DNA of 8,264 nucleotides from an uncultured Burkholderiales bacterium (lineage in GTDB: Bacteria > Pseudomonadota > Gammaproteobacteria > Burkholderiales > Burkholderiaceae_C). The stretch is from assembly GCA_937897495.1 (NCBI GenBank), contig CALCBL010000069.1:1-8264 (forward strand), written 5' to 3'. The notes under the pieces were generated by a model, which worked only from the letters and a program-made list of their open reading frames with translations, did no database searches and was not told where the DNA came from. Shown here in pieces: positions 5,919 to 8,264 of the stretch; the first letter of the stretch is position 1, and every line of letters starts with the position of its first letter. A program made the position numbers and the translations under genes.

Positions 5919-7235
5919 CTAATGCAGCTTAACGGTTGGGTTGGCCTGCTTTGTCAGCATCCTGGCAAGCGTGTAAAGGGCAGTCTTTAAAAACCCATGA
6001 ATGGTGAGTTCGTGAAGCTTGTACAAGGACAAATACATCAGCTTGGCGAAGTAACCTTCAATCATCAAGTTTTTGCCAATGACACCACCCATCATGTTGC
6101 CCACTGTGCTGAACTTTCCAAGAGAAACCAATGATCCAAAGTCTTTATAGTGATAAGGCTTTAGTGATTTTTTAGCAAACCGTCTTTGAATTTGGCGGTA
6201 CATGTGGGTTGCTTGTTGATGCGCTGCTTGTGCTCTGGGTGGGACAATTCCCGCGCGTCCGCCCTCTTCTTCTGTGCAAGGACAAGCGGCGCAATCTCCC
6301 AAAGCAAAAATATCGGAATCAAGAGTGGATTGCAAAGTACTCTGAACCACAATTTGATTCAATTTATTCGTCTCCAAGCCTCCAAAATTCTTCAGAAAAT
6401 CGGGTGCCTTAACACCGGCGGCCCAGACAACCAATTGAGACTCAATCAATTGGCCATCGGACAGACGAATACCATTTGGCATCACCGCCATCACCTTGGA
6501 GTTTGTAAGTACCTTCACACCCAATTTGCTAATCAGTTGCTCCGTCGCATGTGAGAGCCGAGGATTTAAAGCAGGCAAGATTCTGTCTGCCGCTTCTATC
6601 AAGCTAATTTTTAAATCCTTGTCTGTATCAATACCACTCAAGCCAAACGCCACCACCTCACGTGTGGTTCTATGCAGCTCAGCTGCTAGCTCTACCCAAG
6701 TTGCACCAGCGCCAATAATCACAACGTGGAGCTGGCTTTGATCAATCAGTTCAGATTGGTGATGAGCGCGGATACATGCGTTAACCATTTTGGAATGAAA
6801 CAGCTTGGCATCCGTTTGATTTTCAAGCTTAAGAGCATATTCCTTTACGCCTTGCGTTCCAAAATCATTGCTCAGGCTACCAATGCAAATAACCAAGGTG
6901 TCATATTCAATTTTTTGCACAGGCGTAACAGGGGTATTTTCGGCATCCAAGTAAGGGGCCAAGTCAATGGTCTTACTTAATCGATCCAAGCCCCTGAGCT
7001 CTCCGATCCTGAAAATAAAATGATTCCAATGGGCATGGGCCATGTAATCAACTTCGTGATCACCAAAATCCATACTGCCTGATGCAATTTCGTGAAGCTT
7101 TGGCTTCCAAATATGGGTGCGATTTTTATCTACTAAAGTGACACTGACTTTTTTGTCGCGTCGGTATGCCTTGCCAAGACGAGTAGCAAGTTCAAGCCCC
7201 CCAGCACCACCGCCCACAATCACAATTTTATGCAT
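5919..7235 (-). CDS. ndh: Type II NADH:quinone oxidoreductase (NDH-2)
   Basis: This 438-aa membrane-associated flavoprotein passes electrons from NADH to quinone without pumping protons, allowing respiration and NAD+ recycling. Length matches the roughly 430-aa family norm. The N-terminal FAD Rossmann motif is GGGAGG (8-13), with acidic D36 at the end of strand 2. The second Rossmann motif for NADH reads GAGATW (175-180), with W180 where Gly is expected; the following E182, equivalent to the conserved Glu of the usual GATGVE motif, is kept. DIFALGDCA (308-316) contacts FAD, and VPPRAQAAHQQA (331-342) corresponds to the quinone-side AQxAxQ region. The C-terminal ~50 residues alternate basic and hydrophobic residues, as in the membrane-anchoring helices. 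It starts 6 nt after the small cysteine protein gene with no own ribosome-binding sequence, so coupled translation is likely. Whether W180 weakens NADH binding is unknown. Confidence 0.93.
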   Translation of the reverse strand: MHKIVIVGGGAGGLELATRLGKAYRRDKKVSVTLVDKNRTHIWKPKLHEIASGSMDFGDHEVDYMAHAHWNHFIFRIGELRGLDRLSKTIDLAPYLDAENTPVTPVQKIEYDTLVICIGSLSNDFGTQGVKEYALKLENQTDAKLFHSKMVNACIRAHHQSELIDQSQLHVVIIGAGATWVELAAELHRTTREVVAFGLSGIDTDKDLKISLIEAADRILPALNPRLSHATEQLISKLGVKVLTNSKVMAVMPNGIRLSDGQLIESQLVVWAAGVKAPDFLKNFGGLETNKLNQIVVQSTLQSTLDSDIFALGDCAACPCTEEEGGRAGIVPPRAQAAHQQATHMYRQIQRRFAKKSLKPYHYKDFGSLVSLGKFSTVGNMMGGVIGKNLMIEGYFAKLMYLSLYKLHELTIHGFLKTALYTLARMLTKQANPTVKLH

Positions 7236-7241
7236 ATGAAT

Positions 7242-7523
7242 CTATGTTGAGAAGTCACCCGTTCTAGGTGCAATAAAAGTAAAACCACCATGAAGTTCGT
7301 GAGGAACCAGACTACTGTCCCACGATTCGCAAGCGTTGTAGCCATGAACTTCTGGGAAATGCTGCATGAGTTGAAACTTCCGCATGATGTAGTTGCTCTT
7401 GAAGTAATCTAAACCGCAACGAAGTCCAGTCGAGGCAGTCTGAGATGGCAACACAAAGCCGCATGAATCACACCTAGGATCAGCTTGTTGAATGACTTTT
7501 AATTGAAAATGGTTTTGAGACAT
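7242..7523 (-). CDS. Small four-cysteine protein of unknown function, upstream of ndh
   Basis: A 93-aa protein that I do not recognise. It has no signal peptide or membrane segment from the chosen start. Four cysteines are spaced C18-x2-C21-x14-C36-x28-C65: CDSCGF, then RCGLDYF, then ACESW. The N-terminal CxxC with a later RCG resembles a degenerate zinc ribbon or metal-binding knuckle, but that is only a pattern match. Several aromatic and histidine residues (HFPEVHGY, HELHGGF) could add ligands. The gene lies 6 nt before ndh on the same strand, so the two are probably co-transcribed and related to redox or respiratory function. An ATG at 7580 would give 112 aa, but its extra 19 residues are encoded by a T-rich tract and a possible promoter -10 overlaps that ATG, so 7523 is preferred. 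Neither start has a clear ribosome-binding site. Confidence 0.6.
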   Translation of the reverse strand: MSQNHFQLKVIQQADPRCDSCGFVLPSQTASTGLRCGLDYFKSNYIMRKFQLMQHFPEVHGYNACESWDSSLVPHELHGGFTFIAPRTGDFST

Positions 7524-7579
7524 ATTTAATTTGAAAGCGTTGTGTGTGAAAAAAACAAAAAATGGAAAATCTAGTTTCA

Positions 7580-7609
7580 TTACTAAGCAAATTTCATGAC
7601 AACTTTCAA
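7580..7609 (-). promoter_or_regulatory. Weak candidate promoter for the cysteine-protein/ndh pair
   Basis: On the minus strand, TTGAAA (complement of 7604-7609, five of six to consensus) lies 18 bp from TAGTAA (complement of 7580-7585, a poor -10). Transcription would begin near 7573, consistent with translation from ATG 7523 and against the longer reading from 7580. The -35 overlaps an inverted repeat. This is a low-confidence call made from sequence only. Confidence 0.25.
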
Positions 7610-7632
7610 AAGCTCATGATTGCACGCTTTTG
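7607..7632. repeat. Inverted repeat CAAAAGC-N12-GCTTTTG
   Basis: Perfect 7-bp arms at 7607-7613 and 7626-7632 flank a 12-nt centre. The left arm overlaps the possible -35 of the cysteine-protein/ndh pair, so it could be an operator. There is no T-tract directly after the second arm, so it does not look like a terminator. Confidence 0.35.
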
Positions 7633-7683
7633 GGGCTTTAGGGCATCAAGTTCCGTTTAAATAAATCGTTTTGGTGCAAGTAT

Positions 7684-7692
7684 TGTGGATAA
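7684..7692 (-). promoter_or_regulatory. Perfect consensus DnaA box TTATCCACA
   Basis: The plus strand reads TGTGGATAA, the exact complement of the E. coli-type DnaA box TTATCCACA. It lies in the non-coding divergent region, 83 bp upstream of the half-AraC gene. No second box was found nearby by eye and there is no dnaA, dnaN or origin context, so a replication origin is not indicated. A single box could let DnaA influence transcription, or may be chance. Confidence 0.45.
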
Positions 7693-7728
7693 CTCAAAAT
7701 TTGAATGACAAGGGAATACCCCATAAGT

Positions 7729-7751
7729 TTTTGAAGGTGCGCCGTTCAAAA
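7729..7751 (+). repeat. Leader hairpin upstream of the half-AraC gene
   Basis: TTTTGAA (7729-7735) and TTCAAAA (7745-7751) are perfect 7-bp arms. The inner bases GG and CC (7736-7737 and 7742-7743) extend the stem around a TGCG loop, with one bulged G at 7744. It ends 12 bp before the GGAG of the following gene (7764-7767). It could act as RNA in the leader or as a DNA operator; no T-tract follows. Confidence 0.35.
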
Positions 7752-7774
7752 TAGCTCAATGATTGGAGAGTCCA

Positions 7775-8077
7775 ATGCGATCAACGACCAAGAAGCGTAC
7801 CCCACTAAGTGCTTCTAATGCCAAGAGGCTGGAGGAGTTGTGTGTCTGGATAACTGAGAACTTTGATCAAACTCTGGGCTGGACGCAGCTGACAAAAAAG
7901 AGTGGGTTTTCTAAGGAACAGCTGGTTGAACTATTTCAACTGTACAAACAAGTTACGCCAATGGCCTTCATTAGACAAGTCAGGCTACAGCGCAAAAATA
8001 ATCTAACAATCAACTTACAGCCTGAACTCTTTGACAACATCAAAAATTTAGTCAACGACAGTGATCGTTTAACTTAA
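7775..8077 (+). CDS. Small protein with half of an AraC-type DNA-binding domain
   Basis: This 100-aa protein is probably a DNA-binding regulator. After a basic N-terminus (MRSTTKKR), residues about 20-72 match the first half of an AraC/XylS DNA-binding domain: a leading helix (LEELCVWITENFDQ), a helix-turn-helix (about 35-55, LGWTQLTKKSGFSKEQLVELF) and the linker TPMAFIRQVRLQRK. The second helix-turn-helix of normal AraC domains is missing; the protein ends after about 25 unrelated residues. Other frames past residue 76 stop at once, so this is not a simple frameshift. There is no ligand-binding domain. The ATG at 7775 has GGAG six bases upstream; a TTG at 7763 would overlap that site and is rejected. 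It is followed 33 nt later by the universal stress protein gene and may regulate it or the divergent ndh pair. Confidence 0.75.
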   Translation: MRSTTKKRTPLSASNAKRLEELCVWITENFDQTLGWTQLTKKSGFSKEQLVELFQLYKQVTPMAFIRQVRLQRKNNLTINLQPELFDNIKNLVNDSDRLT

Positions 8078-8110
8078 AAATCTTCCACGAGTTTTTTTAG
8101 GAGAAATCAG

Positions 8111-8264
8111 ATGTATCAAAATATCATTCTGGCCTACGATGGATCGCAAGAAAGTCAGCAGGCGTTGCTCAATTGCAAAGACCTCTCGCAATGGGAACAT
8201 GCCAAGGTTCATCTGCTCTCGGTGGTTCCCTACGAAACAATTTCAATGTGTCATGAAACTTCAT
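8111..8264 (+). CDS. Universal stress protein, UspA family (partial, N-terminus)
   Basis: Only the first 51 residues are inside the window. MYQNIILAYDGSQESQQAL shows the UspA fold's first strand with the acidic nucleotide-site residue D10, the DGS turn and the conserved Ser/Ala-Leu start of helix 1. HAKVHLLSVVP is the second strand. These cytoplasmic proteins often bind ATP or AMP and support survival under starvation, oxidative stress or low oxygen. A perfect AGGAG (8099-8103) seven bases before the ATG predicts strong translation. It lies 33 nt after the half-AraC gene on the same strand; that gap has a T7 run (8092-8098) but no stem before it, so co-transcription is likely. Whether it has one or two Usp domains cannot be told. 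Confidence 0.88.
   Translation, partial: MYQNIILAYDGSQESQQALLNCKDLSQWEHAKVHLLSVVPYETISMCHETS

Larger units (their letters stand above)
7524..7774. other. Divergent intergenic region between cysteine protein and half-AraC gene
   Basis: This 251-bp AT-rich stretch should contain promoters for both directions. It holds the elements listed separately (weak minus-strand promoter, inverted repeat, DnaA box, leader hairpin). For the plus strand, TTGGTG (7671-7676) with CAAAAT (7695-7700) at 18 bp is the best but poor promoter pair. No TTGAT-N4-ATCAA FNR-type box and no RNA gene was recognised. Confidence 0.5.

Noticed and set aside
7524..7580. ATG at 7580 as the start of the cysteine protein
   Set aside because: The added 19 residues come from a T-rich tract and a candidate -10 overlaps this ATG. 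It cannot be fully excluded because neither start has a good ribosome-binding site.
7680..7700. Replication origin suggested by the DnaA box
   Set aside because: There is a single box, with no cluster, no AT-rich 13-mers and no dnaA/dnaN/gidA neighbours.
7763..7774. TTG start for the half-AraC protein
   Set aside because: It overlaps the GGAG that ideally serves the ATG at 7775.
8078..8110. Terminator between the half-AraC and Usp genes, from the T7 run
   Set aside because: No stem of useful length precedes the T run, and the spacing suits co-transcription.

Overview
This window looks like chromosomal DNA from a Gram-negative proteobacterium, most likely a betaproteobacterium of the order Burkholderiales (Comamonadaceae-like). 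That placement is an inference from protein style and gene mix and was not tested by search. There are no phage, transposon, CRISPR, tRNA or rRNA signals. Three blocks can be seen.

Block 1 (about 1-4870, minus strand, GC-rich) is a peptide/nickel-type (Dpp/Opp) ABC importer operon. In transcription order it encodes a periplasmic binding protein (556 aa), two inner-membrane permeases (DppB- and DppC-like), a complete DppF/OppF-like ATPase, and the N-terminus of a DppD/OppD-like ATPase that runs off the left edge. A strong hairpin plus T-tract lies just after the binding-protein gene. It probably attenuates the rest of the operon so that binding protein is made in excess over the membrane and ATPase subunits. 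The partial last gene loses its Walker A motif in the final ~22 bases, which is either a contig-end artefact or a real lesion.

Block 2 (4871-5843) is a 238-bp AT-rich divergent regulatory region followed by a plus-strand Asp/Glu/hydantoin-racemase-family gene. The region holds a perfect 14-bp palindrome over a plausible promoter for the transporter, plus a GCAC-based inverted and direct repeat nearer the racemase gene. The racemase-like protein keeps the first catalytic Cys (C80) but has Gly where the second is normally found. The divergent layout suggests uptake and first-step chemistry on a shared, unidentified substrate.

Block 3 (5919-8264) is more AT-rich and reads as a redox/stress cluster. 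On the minus strand, a small four-cysteine unknown protein is followed after 6 nt by a type II NADH dehydrogenase, in which the third Gly of the second GxGxxG motif is Trp. Diverging from these on the plus strand are a 100-aa protein carrying only the first half of an AraC-type DNA-binding domain, then the start of a universal stress protein cut by the right edge. The intergenic region between the two directions holds a perfect consensus DnaA box, an inverted repeat over a weak promoter, and a leader hairpin.

No clearly new multi-gene system is evident. The best leads are the single-cysteine racemase homologue, the Trp-substituted NDH-2, the half-AraC/UspA pair with its DnaA box, and the operator-like palindromes.
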